From the NCBI GenBank assembly GCA_020052735.1, contig JAGVON010000051.1, positions 1 through 33,835 of the forward strand: 33,835 nucleotides of DNA, read 5' to 3'. A program made the position numbers and the translations under genes. Source of the stretch: an archaeon. GTDB taxonomy: Archaea > Micrarchaeota > Micrarchaeia > Anstonellales > Bilamarchaeaceae. Under the pieces are notes generated by a model. That model did no database searches. It had not been told where the DNA came from and saw only the letters and a program-made list of their open reading frames with translations. Position 1 is the first letter of the stretch. Every line of letters begins with the position of its first letter. This document shows, in pieces, positions 24,022 through 33,571 of this stretch.

Positions 24022-24951
24022 CTAGTATATCTGGAAGACGAAATCAAACAGTTTGTAGTCCCACGCGGGCCAGTCCGTGAGGTCCATCGCCATCGTGTCG
24101 TACATCTCGCCGTAGGGGTTGCCCTCGGAGCGCGCCCACTGCACGCCGTAGCTGTCCGTGGTGTCCATCCTTGCGACAATCCAGTATTTGCCCGCCGGGA
24201 GCGTGAGGTTCTGGAACTGCGCGAAATGCCAGCCCGGCTCGTGCCCGACCTCTGCGCCGTTTATGGAAGAGGAGGAGATTACTTCTCCGGGCTGGCCCCC
24301 GTTGTCCCGGGTTATCTCCACTATGACGGGTGCGCCGCAGGGGGCCTCCGTCGCGGAACGGAGGTAAAGCCCAATCCTGCGGATTGTGAAGGGGCGCGTC
24401 ATGTTGATTGACTGCGCCTGCCTCATGGAGTAGCTCACCGCGTCGTAGTAAAGGTGCATGCAATCGTAGCAGGCGCCGTAATAGCCGAGGGGCTGGGGAT
24501 GCACGGTGCGCTGGAGGAAGTTGTTCTCCAGGGAAAGGGGCGGCTCGGAATGGAGGAGGTCCGCGCTCTCCACGTACGCGCGGATGTTGTGGGGCGCGTC
24601 GTCCGCGTCCGTGTAATTGAAGGAGAATGTTTCCATGAGCCCGGGCTTGCTCACTATCCCGTCATAGAGCGCCCGGTCCGAATCAAAGATGCGGAGGCGG
24701 TACGCGGTAGGGGTGTACATCCCGTACCTCTGCACATGCACCATCACGGTGTAATTATCCCCTATGTATACGTTCTGCGGAAGGGTGGAGACGTCCTTTA
24801 TGAGCAGGTCATAGGAATAGTCCGGGGGCGCGGGCTGGGGCGGGGTTCCGCCCGCCTGTTGCGCGCATCCGGAAACGGAAATGAAGAGGAGCACAAGGAG
24901 AATGCAGGGAACTGAGAACTGGCAACTGGGAACCTGAATGGCGCGCCTCAT
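24022..24951 (-). CDS. Secreted lipoprotein with beta-sandwich domains (CARDB-like plus choice-of-anchor-like)
   Basis: CILLVLLFISVSGCAQQ lipobox; YSYDLLIKDVSTLPQNVYIGDNYTVMVHV; C-terminal FQNLTLPAGKYWIVARMD. Confidence 0.75.
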   Translation of the reverse strand: MRRAIQVPSCQFSVPCILLVLLFISVSGCAQQAGGTPPQPAPPDYSYDLLIKDVSTLPQNVYIGDNYTVMVHVQRYGMYTPTAYRLRIFDSDRALYDGIVSKPGLMETFSFNYTDADDAPHNIRAYVESADLLHSEPPLSLENNFLQRTVHPQPLGYYGACYDCMHLYYDAVSYSMRQAQSINMTRPFTIRRIGLYLRSATEAPCGAPVIVEITRDNGGQPGEVISSSSINGAEVGHEPGWHFAQFQNLTLPAGKYWIVARMDTTDSYGVQWARSEGNPYGEMYDTMAMDLTDWPAWDYKLFDFVFQIY

Positions 24952-24993
24952 GCTAGGGGAAGGGAAATAAGGTTAAAAAAGGGAGAAGGAAGC

Positions 24994-25905
24994 TCAGAGG
25001 TTTATCTTCAGCCCCAGTTCTTTTTTCAGTTCGCGGTAGCGGTTCCGGATTGTGACCTCGGTCACGCCGGCGACGTCCGCCACTTCCTTCTGCGTGCGCT
25101 TCTCGCCCGTCATCGCGGATGCGATGTAGAGGGCCGCGGCTGCGACGCCGGTCGGGCCCCTGCCCGAGATGAGGCCGCGCTTCACCGCCTTGCGGATGAG
25201 CTGGACCGCCTTCTTCTGCGAATCCCCGCTCAGCCTCAGCGCCGTGGCGAACTTCTGCACGTAATAGGACGGGTCCGTGAGCGGGACGTCCAAATCCAGC
25301 TCCGCCTTCAGGAACCTGTATGCCCTGCCTATTTCTTTTTTCTCTATGGCAGAGGCCTTGGATATCTCGTCCAGGGTCCTCGGGATGCCGTGCATCCTGC
25401 AGATGGCGTATATTACCGCGGCGACTATGCTCTCAATTATCCTTCCGCGGATGAGCTCGGCCTTCACCGCCTTCCTGTACAAAAGGGCTGCGGCCTCCTT
25501 TATGTCGTCCGGCAGGCCCAGGTAGGATGCGACACGGTCCAGCTCGGCGAGGGCAATCGTGAGGTTCCTCTCCATTGAAGTTGCGATGGAGACCCTCTTG
25601 TGCCACTTCCTCATCCTGTAGAACTGCGCCTGCTTGCGCGTGGATATCTTGACTCCGCGTATGTCGCGGTTGTACTGGTCTATTTCTGTGACGAGGCCCT
25701 TGTTCGGGCGCATGTACTTTATCGGCGCGCCTCCCCGGGCCCTCTTCTCCTTCTGCTCGGCGTCAAAAGCCCTCCATTCGGGGCCCGCGTCCTGTATGTT
25801 CTCGGTGATGACGAGGCCGCATGAGCCGCAGATGAGCTCCCCCTTCTCGTAGTCCTTTATCAGCTTCGCGGAGCCGCACTCCGGGCAGGTTCTTGTTTTT
25901 TGCAT
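24994..25905 (-). CDS. tfb: Transcription initiation factor B (TFB)
   Basis: Zn ribbon CPECGSAKLIKDYEKGELICGSCGLVI, B-reader/linker DAGPEWRAFDAEQKEKRARGGAP, two cyclin folds, EVTIRNRYREL. Confidence 0.96.
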   Translation of the reverse strand: MQKTRTCPECGSAKLIKDYEKGELICGSCGLVITENIQDAGPEWRAFDAEQKEKRARGGAPIKYMRPNKGLVTEIDQYNRDIRGVKISTRKQAQFYRMRKWHKRVSIATSMERNLTIALAELDRVASYLGLPDDIKEAAALLYRKAVKAELIRGRIIESIVAAVIYAICRMHGIPRTLDEISKASAIEKKEIGRAYRFLKAELDLDVPLTDPSYYVQKFATALRLSGDSQKKAVQLIRKAVKRGLISGRGPTGVAAAALYIASAMTGEKRTQKEVADVAGVTEVTIRNRYRELKKELGLKINL

Positions 25906-26005
25906 ATGATTTCCCCCGTAAAATCCTGGAAGGAACGAAAAAGAGTTTTTATCCGTTTCCAAGAAGTATTTATATATTTATGCGTAGAAATATTTAAAAA
26001 CTTTT

Positions 26006-26788
26006 CTACAATTTCCTTGCCACGCAGCCCTGGAGCAGCGCGCTCGCCCTTAGGACTTCCCAGCCGGATCCGGCGAGGCGCCTCCTTATCTCCACGGAGA
26101 TGCCCCTCCGCCCTATCCCGAGGGAGCCGAAGTAATGGAAGAGGAGGGCCCCTTCCCTGGAAACCGAGGCGAGGCGGCGGTAGAACTCCGCGGAATAGAG
26201 GTTGCCGGCGCGCGAGAAGCGGGGGGGGTCGTGGATTATCTTCGTGAAGATTGGTTTTAGGCGGGGCACCTCCTCATAGGAATCGCCCCTTATCATAGTG
26301 ATATTATTGGAATGGAAAAGCTCCATGCTCCACGGGTTCCATTCCGCGAGCGAGAGCGCGGCGCGGCTCTTCTCTATCGTGGTTACTTTTTTCGCATAGC
26401 GGGAGGCGGCGATGGCTGTGTAGCCCAGCCCGGTGCAGGTGTCCAGCACGGTGTCGCCCTTCCCTATTTGCAGGAGGCGGCATATTTCCTTGGAATAATC
26501 AAAAACGTCATTGAAATCCTTCACAAGGTTCATCCTGAGCCCGTCTATTTCCAGGATTGGCTTTCCTGCCAACATCCTTAGCCGGTATAAGTGCTCGTCA
26601 AAAACAGCGAGCTTGTAGAGTTCCTTGCCGTCCCATGCGTATAGGAAATCCCCTTTTATTTCTTCTAATGGGATTCCATCCAAATCAGAGAGGGAGGCGT
26701 TGCGGAATGTGCGGCCGAAATCCAGGGAAACATTTGCAGTGCCTTCTGCGCGGAGCTTGCTTACTACCTCACGGCTCAGATAAATCAT
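26006..26788 (-). CDS. Archaeal SAM-dependent methyltransferase (COG2521-like)
   Basis: GDTVLDTCTGLGYTAIAASRYAKKVTTIEKS (motif I/II) and IIHDPPRFSRAGNLYSAEFYRRL. Confidence 0.87.
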   Translation of the reverse strand: MIYLSREVVSKLRAEGTANVSLDFGRTFRNASLSDLDGIPLEEIKGDFLYAWDGKELYKLAVFDEHLYRLRMLAGKPILEIDGLRMNLVKDFNDVFDYSKEICRLLQIGKGDTVLDTCTGLGYTAIAASRYAKKVTTIEKSRAALSLAEWNPWSMELFHSNNITMIRGDSYEEVPRLKPIFTKIIHDPPRFSRAGNLYSAEFYRRLASVSREGALLFHYFGSLGIGRRGISVEIRRRLAGSGWEVLRASALLQGCVARKL

Positions 26789-28047
26789 TTGGTATCAATC
26801 CAGTCCGTGCCCATGTGCGGCTGGAGCGCCTTCGGGATTTTTATCCCGCCGCTCTCCTGGTGGTTCTCAACCACGGCGATGAGCGCCCTTCCCACGGCGA
26901 CGCCGCTCCCGTTCAGGGTGTGGGCGAATTCCATTCCCGCCTTCCTGCGCACGCGGATATTGGCGCGCCGTGCCTGGAATGCCTCGCAGTTTGAGCAGGA
27001 GCTGATTTCCCTATACGTGTCCTGGGAGGGTATCCACACCTCCAAATCATAGGTTTTCGCTGAGGCGAAGCCCATGTCCCCTGTGCATAATTCTATTACC
27101 TTATATGGGAGATCCAATTGCTTCAGGACGGTTTCAGCGTCCTGCACCATCCCTTCCAATTCCTTATACGAGTTTTCCTGCAATGCAAACTTCACCAATT
27201 CCACCTTGTCAAACTGGTGCTGGCGGATGAGCCCCTTTATGTCCTTGCCATAGGCGCCCGCCTCCCGCCTGAAGCAGGGGGTGAATGCACAATATTTGAA
27301 CGGGAGCTGGGATTCCTCCAATACTTCTTCCCGGTGGAGGTTGGTGAGGGGGACTTCCGCCGTTGGGATTAGCCATAAGTTATCCGTTGCCTGGTAGAGT
27401 TCTTCTGCAAACTTCGGGAGCTGGCCCGTCCCTTCCAAGATTTCCGTCTTAACCAAATAGGGAACATAAAATTCCTTGTATCCCCGCGAAGTATGCAATG
27501 CGAGCATGAACGAGGTGAGGGCGCGCTCCAACCTCACCGCCCATCCGCTCATCACGGTGAAGCGGTGGCCCCCGAGCTTTACTCCGCGCTCAAAATCTAT
27601 TACTCCGAGGCGCGTGCCCAAATCGTGGTGGGATTCCACATCCGAGCTCTTCTTTTTGGGGACGCCCCATTTCCTTACCTCGGGGTTGTCGCGGCTGTCC
27701 TTTCCCACCGGGACGGATGAGTGAGGGATGTTGGGGATGCGCATCATCACCTGCTTCCTTTCCTCCTCAAACTTCTGCTCTTTTTCGCCTGCCTTTTCCA
27801 GTTTTTTGGCTATTTCCTCGCCCTTCTTCTTCAATTTGGAGATGTCCTTCTTCTCCTTTGCGGCTGCGGCTATCTCCAAACCCAGCTTGTTCCGGTCCGC
27901 GCGGAGGGCGTCCCCTTCCCCTTTCAGTTCGCGCCATTTCGCGTCCAGCTTCTCTATTTCTGAAAGTATGGATAAATCCGCGCCGCGGTCCTGGAGCGCC
28001 TTCTTGAGGAGCTCCGGATTGTTGCGTATAATGTCCTTGTCAAGCAT
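26785..28047 (-). CDS. serS: Seryl-tRNA synthetase (class IIa)
   Basis: N-terminal coiled coil MLDKDIIRNNPELLKKAL..., motif 2 CFRREAGAYGKDIKGLIRQHQFDKVELV, EISSCSNCEAFQARRANIRVR, motif 3 NGSGVAVGRALIAVVEN. Overlaps the downstream MTase start by 4 nt. Confidence 0.96.
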   Translation of the reverse strand: MLDKDIIRNNPELLKKALQDRGADLSILSEIEKLDAKWRELKGEGDALRADRNKLGLEIAAAAKEKKDISKLKKKGEEIAKKLEKAGEKEQKFEEERKQVMMRIPNIPHSSVPVGKDSRDNPEVRKWGVPKKKSSDVESHHDLGTRLGVIDFERGVKLGGHRFTVMSGWAVRLERALTSFMLALHTSRGYKEFYVPYLVKTEILEGTGQLPKFAEELYQATDNLWLIPTAEVPLTNLHREEVLEESQLPFKYCAFTPCFRREAGAYGKDIKGLIRQHQFDKVELVKFALQENSYKELEGMVQDAETVLKQLDLPYKVIELCTGDMGFASAKTYDLEVWIPSQDTYREISSCSNCEAFQARRANIRVRRKAGMEFAHTLNGSGVAVGRALIAVVENHQESGGIKIPKALQPHMGTDWIDTK

Positions 28048-28095
28048 GGGAATCGGGAAGAATATGAAAATAATAGATTATAACTATTGCTATGC

Positions 28096-28127
28096 GCAGG
28101 CATGGTTGCTGGACGAGGGATGCCTGC
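28096..28127. repeat. Perfect 8-bp inverted repeat between serS and the ABC permease gene
   Basis: GCAGGCAT-16 nt-ATGCCTGC; just past the permease stop and upstream of the serS promoter on the minus strand. Confidence 0.5.
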
Positions 28128-28140
28128 TGCCTTGTGCCGC

Positions 28141-29997
28141 CTACCCTCTTCCTTTAGTTGCGTATAAGGCGCCCGCCGCCAGCACCGCCAGCACCATATC
28201 GTATATTATGAGCGTTCCGAAAACTGCGTAGTTGGGCGTAGCATAGAGGATGGCGCTCTGCATCGCCGTGATTGCGGGCGTGAGGGGCGTCGCCTGCCCG
28301 AGGAGCATGATGGGCGCGGGCATGAACTCAAACGGGAATAAGATTCCGCTCAGGAAGAGGAGGGGCAGCCCTATTACGAGCGAGGCGAGGAATGCGGTCG
28401 CCTCGGATTCCGAGAACGCCGCAATCACTATTCCTAATGCATTGAACGCGAATAGAAGAAGGACCAGCGCCGACGCAAGGAAAAGGAGCATGTCCGTGTC
28501 CGAGAGCGGGAACGCCCCGTACGCGACGGAAGCGGTGGCCAGGAGCAGGAGCACCTCCGGGAAAAGCACTACGGTGTAGCTCACTATTTTGGTGAGCGCG
28601 TATTCCCAGAGCGGGACCTGCGCCACATATACACGCTCAAGCGTCATTGAGTTCTTCTCGCGCACAAGGGATGTGGAGGCGAGGAACAGTGAAACGAACA
28701 TGAGTATGAGCGGAATCAGGCTGGGGAGCAGGAAATCAAAGAAGGTGCGCGAGGAGAATATGTTCTGCGAGGAGAAAAGGATGGGCGCGACCACGGAAAG
28801 GGCGTCCCTTGAGGTTATCTCGTTTATCTGCGCCTTGCTCCCGCGTATGAGGGACTCCAGCTCGCCGCTCTTGGTTACGAGCTGCGCCGCGGAGGAGTTT
28901 ATCTCGCGCATGGTGCGGAGGGATTCCTCCCTGCTCTCCTCAAGGGAGGATGCGAATTCATACATGTTGGAGATGCGGGCGCGCACATTCTCTGTTTCGG
29001 AAAGGGAGGCGCCTATGTTCAGCTTGAATTCCTCCATGGTGGAGTTAATGTTGCGCAGGTCTTCCCTTGCCCCGTCTATCTTGGAGATGCGCGAATCCAC
29101 CTCAAAGAGCGCGGATGCGACCGTGCCGTTCATTGAGTGGAGGGAGGCGCAGTACGCGAGGAATATCGGGTCCGAGCAGTTGGTGCCCGCGCCCGCGCTG
29201 GAGATGGAATCCGAAACATTCTGGAGCATCTCCCGCACGCGGAGGAGGTCCGCTTCCGTGGAATCCAGTTCCTCGTCGTAGAAGGCGAGCTTGCCCTGCA
29301 TGAGGGTGAGGTTGGACTGCGCCGAGCGCAGCTCTGATGCCGCGCCGTCCAGCGTGGAGTTGGCCGCGTCCAGCTGCTCCGTGAGCGTGGAAAAATCAAT
29401 GGCGGAGAGCGAGGAGTGCGTCTCCCCTATCCTATCCTGTATCTCAAGCGCCTTTGCGCGGGAAGCATTCACATCAACTAGGAGGCTGTCCAGCTGCGCG
29501 CTCGCGTTGTCAAGCCGCGCCCACACGCTCAGGATGAAGCTGGAGCTGATCTGCTGCCCCGTCCCCTGCGCCGCCGCGCTGAGGAACGCCTCCAGAGAGG
29601 GGCTCACCTGCACGCGCGAGTTGTCAAGGAAGACGGTCACATTTTGGGATTCTCCGGCGGTTATCCCCTGCTGGAAGCCCTTTGGGATTATGATTGCGGC
29701 CGAGAGCCGCCCCTGCGAGACCTGAGAACGGACAACATCCGCGCACGAGCTCCGCTCCGAATAATCAATTATGTTTGAATGGCTGGACACGGATTCAACG
29801 AAAAGGGACGATGCCTCGCTTGCGTCCAGGTCGCAGAGCCCTATGGAGACGGGCAGCGCCTTCTCGGTTGTTTCCTTCCCAAAGACGCCGGCGAGCACGA
29901 GGAGGACTATGAGCGGGGCTGCAACCAGGAGGATGAGCGTCCTCCTTTCGCGCAGGAATGCCTTCCCGTCCTTGCTAATTTCCGCCAGCAGCTTCAT
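28141..29997 (-). CDS. ABC-2 type permease with a large extracytoplasmic coiled-coil domain
   Basis: MKLLAEISKDGKAFLRERRTLILLVAAPLIVLLVLAGVFG; C-terminal 5-TM ABC-2 core; ~300-aa heptad-rich insert between. Confidence 0.9.
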   Translation of the reverse strand: MKLLAEISKDGKAFLRERRTLILLVAAPLIVLLVLAGVFGKETTEKALPVSIGLCDLDASEASSLFVESVSSHSNIIDYSERSSCADVVRSQVSQGRLSAAIIIPKGFQQGITAGESQNVTVFLDNSRVQVSPSLEAFLSAAAQGTGQQISSSFILSVWARLDNASAQLDSLLVDVNASRAKALEIQDRIGETHSSLSAIDFSTLTEQLDAANSTLDGAASELRSAQSNLTLMQGKLAFYDEELDSTEADLLRVREMLQNVSDSISSAGAGTNCSDPIFLAYCASLHSMNGTVASALFEVDSRISKIDGAREDLRNINSTMEEFKLNIGASLSETENVRARISNMYEFASSLEESREESLRTMREINSSAAQLVTKSGELESLIRGSKAQINEITSRDALSVVAPILFSSQNIFSSRTFFDFLLPSLIPLILMFVSLFLASTSLVREKNSMTLERVYVAQVPLWEYALTKIVSYTVVLFPEVLLLLATASVAYGAFPLSDTDMLLFLASALVLLLFAFNALGIVIAAFSESEATAFLASLVIGLPLLFLSGILFPFEFMPAPIMLLGQATPLTPAITAMQSAILYATPNYAVFGTLIIYDMVLAVLAAGALYATKGRG

Positions 29998-31117
29998 TCT
30001 TGGTTGCCTCCTTGAGCTGTGCGCCCGTGAGCTTGAGGAAAACGTCCTCCAGCGAGGGGCGCGAGACCGACAATTCAACTATCCTTTCCGAATTCTCCGC
30101 GAATATGCTGGTGATTGCGGACACGAGGGATTCCGCGTCGTCCGCCTCCACAACTATTCCGTGCTCCGTGACCGTGGTGCCCTCAGCCCCGGGGAGGTTC
30201 CTTATGAGCGGCTCCATCCTGGAGTACTCGCCCGGGACGCTGCGCAGCTTGAGCACCTCCCTTCCCGCCAGGCGCTTCAGTTCCCTGGGGGAGCCGTATG
30301 CGGCAATCTGCCCCTTGTTCACAAACGCTATTTTCCCGCAGAGGGCCTCGGCCTCCTCCATGTAATGGGTGGTGAGGATTACGGTTGCGCCGGTTTCCGA
30401 GGCGAGCCTTGTGACGGTTTCCCAGAGCTGCCTCCTCGTGGAGGGGTCAAGCCCCGTGGTCGGCTCGTCCAGGATTATGAGCTTGGGGCTGTGCATCAGT
30501 GCGCACGCGAGGTTCAGCCGCCTCTTCATGCCCCCGCTGAGGAATGACGCCTGCACATCCTTCTTTTCCGCGAACCCGAGCTGGCTTATGAGCCCCTGCG
30601 CGCGCTCCCTCGCCTTCTTCCCGGTTATGCCGTACAATGCGCCGTAATAGAGCAGGTTCTCGGTGCAGGTGAGGAGAGGGTGGAAGCTGTTCTCCTGCGG
30701 TGCGAGCCCTATCAATTTCCTTGCGGATGGGGAGGGCTTCTGCCCGAATATGAGCAGGGTGCCGCTGTCCTCCTTCTCAAGCCCGGTGAGGATGCGGATG
30801 AAGGTGGATTTCCCAGCGCCGTTCGGGCCGAGGAGCCCGAATATTCCCCCTTCCGGGATTTCCACGGAAAAATTGAAGAGCGTGACTTTTCCGGGATATA
30901 CTTTTGAAATGTCCGATGCCTGCACGGCGAAGGAAGCTGGCGGAGAGGGAGCGTGGATGGTGGAATCCCGCTGGATTCTGCCAGTCATCTCCGCAGAGAT
31001 ATGGAATCCATCCGAATTGCGGCTCTCGCCTATTGCGTCCTGCATGGGGGCGGGCAACGCCTGGGCTGGCTGTGCAACCGGAACCCCGACTGCGCGTGCC
31101 TTCTTCCTTCTCGCCAT
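29975..31117 (-). CDS. ABC transporter ATP-binding protein
   Basis: Walker A GLLGPNGAGKSTFIRIL, signature SFLSGGMKRRLNLACAL, Walker B LIILDEPTTGLDP. Start MARRKK at 31117, TATAAA ~26 nt upstream. Confidence 0.95.
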   Translation of the reverse strand: MARRKKARAVGVPVAQPAQALPAPMQDAIGESRNSDGFHISAEMTGRIQRDSTIHAPSPPASFAVQASDISKVYPGKVTLFNFSVEIPEGGIFGLLGPNGAGKSTFIRILTGLEKEDSGTLLIFGQKPSPSARKLIGLAPQENSFHPLLTCTENLLYYGALYGITGKKARERAQGLISQLGFAEKKDVQASFLSGGMKRRLNLACALMHSPKLIILDEPTTGLDPSTRRQLWETVTRLASETGATVILTTHYMEEAEALCGKIAFVNKGQIAAYGSPRELKRLAGREVLKLRSVPGEYSRMEPLIRNLPGAEGTTVTEHGIVVEADDAESLVSAITSIFAENSERIVELSVSRPSLEDVFLKLTGAQLKEATKNEAAGGN

Positions 31118-31157
31118 CGTGGATAGTAATAATCCGCCCTTTATATACATTATCTCT

Positions 31158-32258
31158 TCAGCCCAAAACATTCCGGGTGTAATGGACGTATGCCGCGACC
31201 AGCGCCGCGGAGAGGAGGAAGAGGGAGACGCTGCCGAACGCGGCTAGGATGAAGCCGCCCGCGGCCAGCACCGCGAATTCGCCCAGCCGGGCCGGAACGT
31301 GCAGTATGGAGACGTCCGTTGAGGGGTATTCGCTCCCCTCCGCAACCTTCACTATCACTTCCTCCTGCATCGCGAAGGAGACGCCCAGCCCGAAGCCCAC
31401 CATCATGAGCATGGGCGCAAGGTAGCCGGGCACCAGCGGCATCAGCGCAATCATGGGTATGGTGATGTCCTGGAAGAAGAGCAGGCGCTTCTCGCTCATC
31501 CCGAACTCTATGGCCGCATAGCTGCCCACGGCGACGCAGATGTAGAAAAGCATCATGAGCGCGCCTATTGATTCGTAGGGCATGTGGAGCTCCTGGTCCA
31601 TGTAGATGGGCAGGAGGAACGCGAACAGGATTGCGAACGCGGAGAGCAGGAAAAAGAGGGAGAGGGACGCGTCCCGGAATTTCTTCCCCTTCTTCTGCGT
31701 GAGCATCTTCAGCGGCTCAACCCTGGGGGCCTTCCCCTTCCCCTTCCAGAAAAACAAGGAGGCGGCGAGGCTCACCATGCCCGCGAGCATGAGGAGCTGG
31801 AAGAACGAATCAAATGAATAGGAGATGAGGATGCCGGCTGCGCCTATCCCCACCGTTGCCGCGACCATCCTCACCGAGAGGAGCTGGGCCAGGCTGGTGT
31901 CCTTGGACTGCTCGTGCTCTATCACCTTTGTGCGGTTGACCGCCCAGAAGAAGGAATATGCGGAGCCCTCAAACATCTTCCCCAGCCCGAACAGGGGCGC
32001 GGAGGAGGCGACGGAGAAGGCGAAGGCGGAAAGGGATTCGGAGAGGGAGGTTGCGATGAAGAATATCCTAGTTCCCAATACCTCCGCGAACAATGCGGCG
32101 GCTATGCGCACCACCATGAACACCAATGGGGACACCGCGAGGATTAGCCCTATCTCCTCCACGTCTATGCCCCGGCTGAGGAGGTAGAGGGGGAGCGCCA
32201 TCGCGAGGGATGCGGAAAAGAAGGCTTCTATGAAATTCACGAACGCGAGCTTCCGCAT
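31158..32258 (-). CDS. Major facilitator superfamily transporter
   Basis: About 10-12 hydrophobic segments, MFS-like loop LPLYLLSRGIDVEEIGLILAVSPLVFMVVRI. Confidence 0.85.
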   Translation of the reverse strand: MRKLAFVNFIEAFFSASLAMALPLYLLSRGIDVEEIGLILAVSPLVFMVVRIAAALFAEVLGTRIFFIATSLSESLSAFAFSVASSAPLFGLGKMFEGSAYSFFWAVNRTKVIEHEQSKDTSLAQLLSVRMVAATVGIGAAGILISYSFDSFFQLLMLAGMVSLAASLFFWKGKGKAPRVEPLKMLTQKKGKKFRDASLSLFFLLSAFAILFAFLLPIYMDQELHMPYESIGALMMLFYICVAVGSYAAIEFGMSEKRLLFFQDITIPMIALMPLVPGYLAPMLMMVGFGLGVSFAMQEEVIVKVAEGSEYPSTDVSILHVPARLGEFAVLAAGGFILAAFGSVSLFLLSAALVAAYVHYTRNVLG

Positions 32259-32318
32259 AAGGCGTGGATTGGCTATGCTATGTTTTTATATTTATCAGTC
32301 AAAAGGGAAGCTGGTGAA

Positions 32319-33110
32319 ATGATGGGAGTAGCAGAAACAGGAGTGGCATTGATGATGGTGTTCCTTCTCGCCAGCTGTTCCACGCTTGACACGGGGAACG
32401 GCGCAACGGTGAGCGGCATAACGGACAGGAACGGGGTCACGGTCCTGAGCGGCGGGACCACGGACCAGAGGGTGCAGACCATAGCTGGCAGGGTTATGAA
32501 CCCTTCCGGCGCGGATGCGGCCGATTTCGGGGGCAAGGTCTTCATAGTGCATAATGGCGACAGGCAACAGGTTACGCCTGCCACGTGCTATGAGTCGGAC
32601 TGCCAGCCCGGCGAATGGTCCTATTCCGGGGACACGGTGCTCACGAGCGGCAGCAACACGATACAGACCGTGGTTGAGGACGCGACCGGGAACCAGGTGT
32701 ATTCCAGCTCCACCTTCACGGTGAACGCGGACATACCTCCCCGTGACATTACCGTCACATTGACATGGGAGACGGACGGCAACGACGTGGACATGCACAT
32801 ATACGACCCGCAGGGGAACCACGCGTGGTATTCCGACCTTCAGGGCATACCCGGCGGCTTCCTTGACCTGGACGACACGGACGGCTTCGGGCCCGAAACC
32901 TTCACCATGGAGCAGGCGACGCCCGGGACATATACCGTGAAAGTCAGGTATTACTCCACGCACGGGGTTGAGGCGAGCGTGCCGGTGACGGTCAGGGTTT
33001 CGCTGAACGAGGGGACGCCGATGGTGTATACGCACACCTTCATATCCTCCCAGGCGAACTACGACGACGAGACGAACGACTGGACGGTCACGACCTTTAC
33101 GGTGCAGTGA
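32319..33110 (+). CDS. Lipoprotein with C-terminal DUF2135/YfaP-like domain
   Basis: MMVFLLASCSTLD lipobox; VTLTWETDGNDVDMHIYDPQGNHAWYSD ... LDLDDTDGFGPETFTMEQATPGTYTVKVRYYS. Confidence 0.85.
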   Translation: MMGVAETGVALMMVFLLASCSTLDTGNGATVSGITDRNGVTVLSGGTTDQRVQTIAGRVMNPSGADAADFGGKVFIVHNGDRQQVTPATCYESDCQPGEWSYSGDTVLTSGSNTIQTVVEDATGNQVYSSSTFTVNADIPPRDITVTLTWETDGNDVDMHIYDPQGNHAWYSDLQGIPGGFLDLDDTDGFGPETFTMEQATPGTYTVKVRYYSTHGVEASVPVTVRVSLNEGTPMVYTHTFISSQANYDDETNDWTVTTFTVQ

Positions 33111-33123
33111 GGGGTGCTTCCTT

Positions 33124-33438
33124 TTGAGGCATCTTCTCTTCTTTTTTATTCTTCTTTCCTTTTCCTTTGCGCAGATGGACTGCGCTGATTTCGGTTCCCT
33201 TTGCAGGGAGAACGCATGCGTGGATTCCGGCGGGGAATATGTTGATGGATGCGTGCATGCGGCGGACGGGGGGTTTGATTTCGCATATTATGGGAATGCC
33301 ACGGCTGAGTGTGGGATTGCGGAGCAGAGGTGCGTGGATACGGGCGGGATGATGCCCCGGGACTCCGCCTGCTGCTGGCCCGTGTTTGTTCTTCTTCTCG
33401 TGGCTGGTTTCGCCTTCCGGTCAAGAAGCTTTAAATAG
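33124..33438 (+). CDS. Small secreted/anchored cysteine-rich protein
   Basis: TTG start; signal peptide LLFFFILLSFSFAQ, eight cysteines (DCADFGSLCRENAC...CCW) and a C-terminal TM with basic tail. Confidence 0.65.
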   Translation: MRHLLFFFILLSFSFAQMDCADFGSLCRENACVDSGGEYVDGCVHAADGGFDFAYYGNATAECGIAEQRCVDTGGMMPRDSACCWPVFVLLLVAGFAFRSRSFK

Positions 33439-33481
33439 TGTTTAGGGCGAATTATTCCACCGGCGCTTAGAAAGCGTTTTA

Positions 33482-33556
33482 GCTCCCGTAGTCTAGCCCG
33501 GTTAAGGATAGCGGACTCTCACTCCGTTGACCCGGGTTCGAATCCCGGCGGGAGCA
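33482..33556 (+). tRNA. tRNA-Glu (CTC)
   Basis: GCTCCCGTAGTCTAGCCCGGTTAAGGATAGCGGACTCTCACTCCGTTGACCCGGGTTCGAATCCCGGCGGGAGCA: cloverleaf, anticodon loop CTCTCAC, no intron, CCA not encoded. Confidence 0.96.
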
Positions 33557-33571
33557 ATCATATTCCGAATT

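Noticed and set aside
28096-28127. Riboswitch or T-box-like leader for serS
   Set aside because: The 8-bp inverted repeat lies upstream of the likely serS TATA box, so it would not be in the serS mRNA; more likely a 3' structure of the permease transcript.
28589-29281. 230-aa plus-strand ORF
   Set aside because: Antisense to the coiled-coil part of the ABC permease; Ser/Arg-rich shadow.
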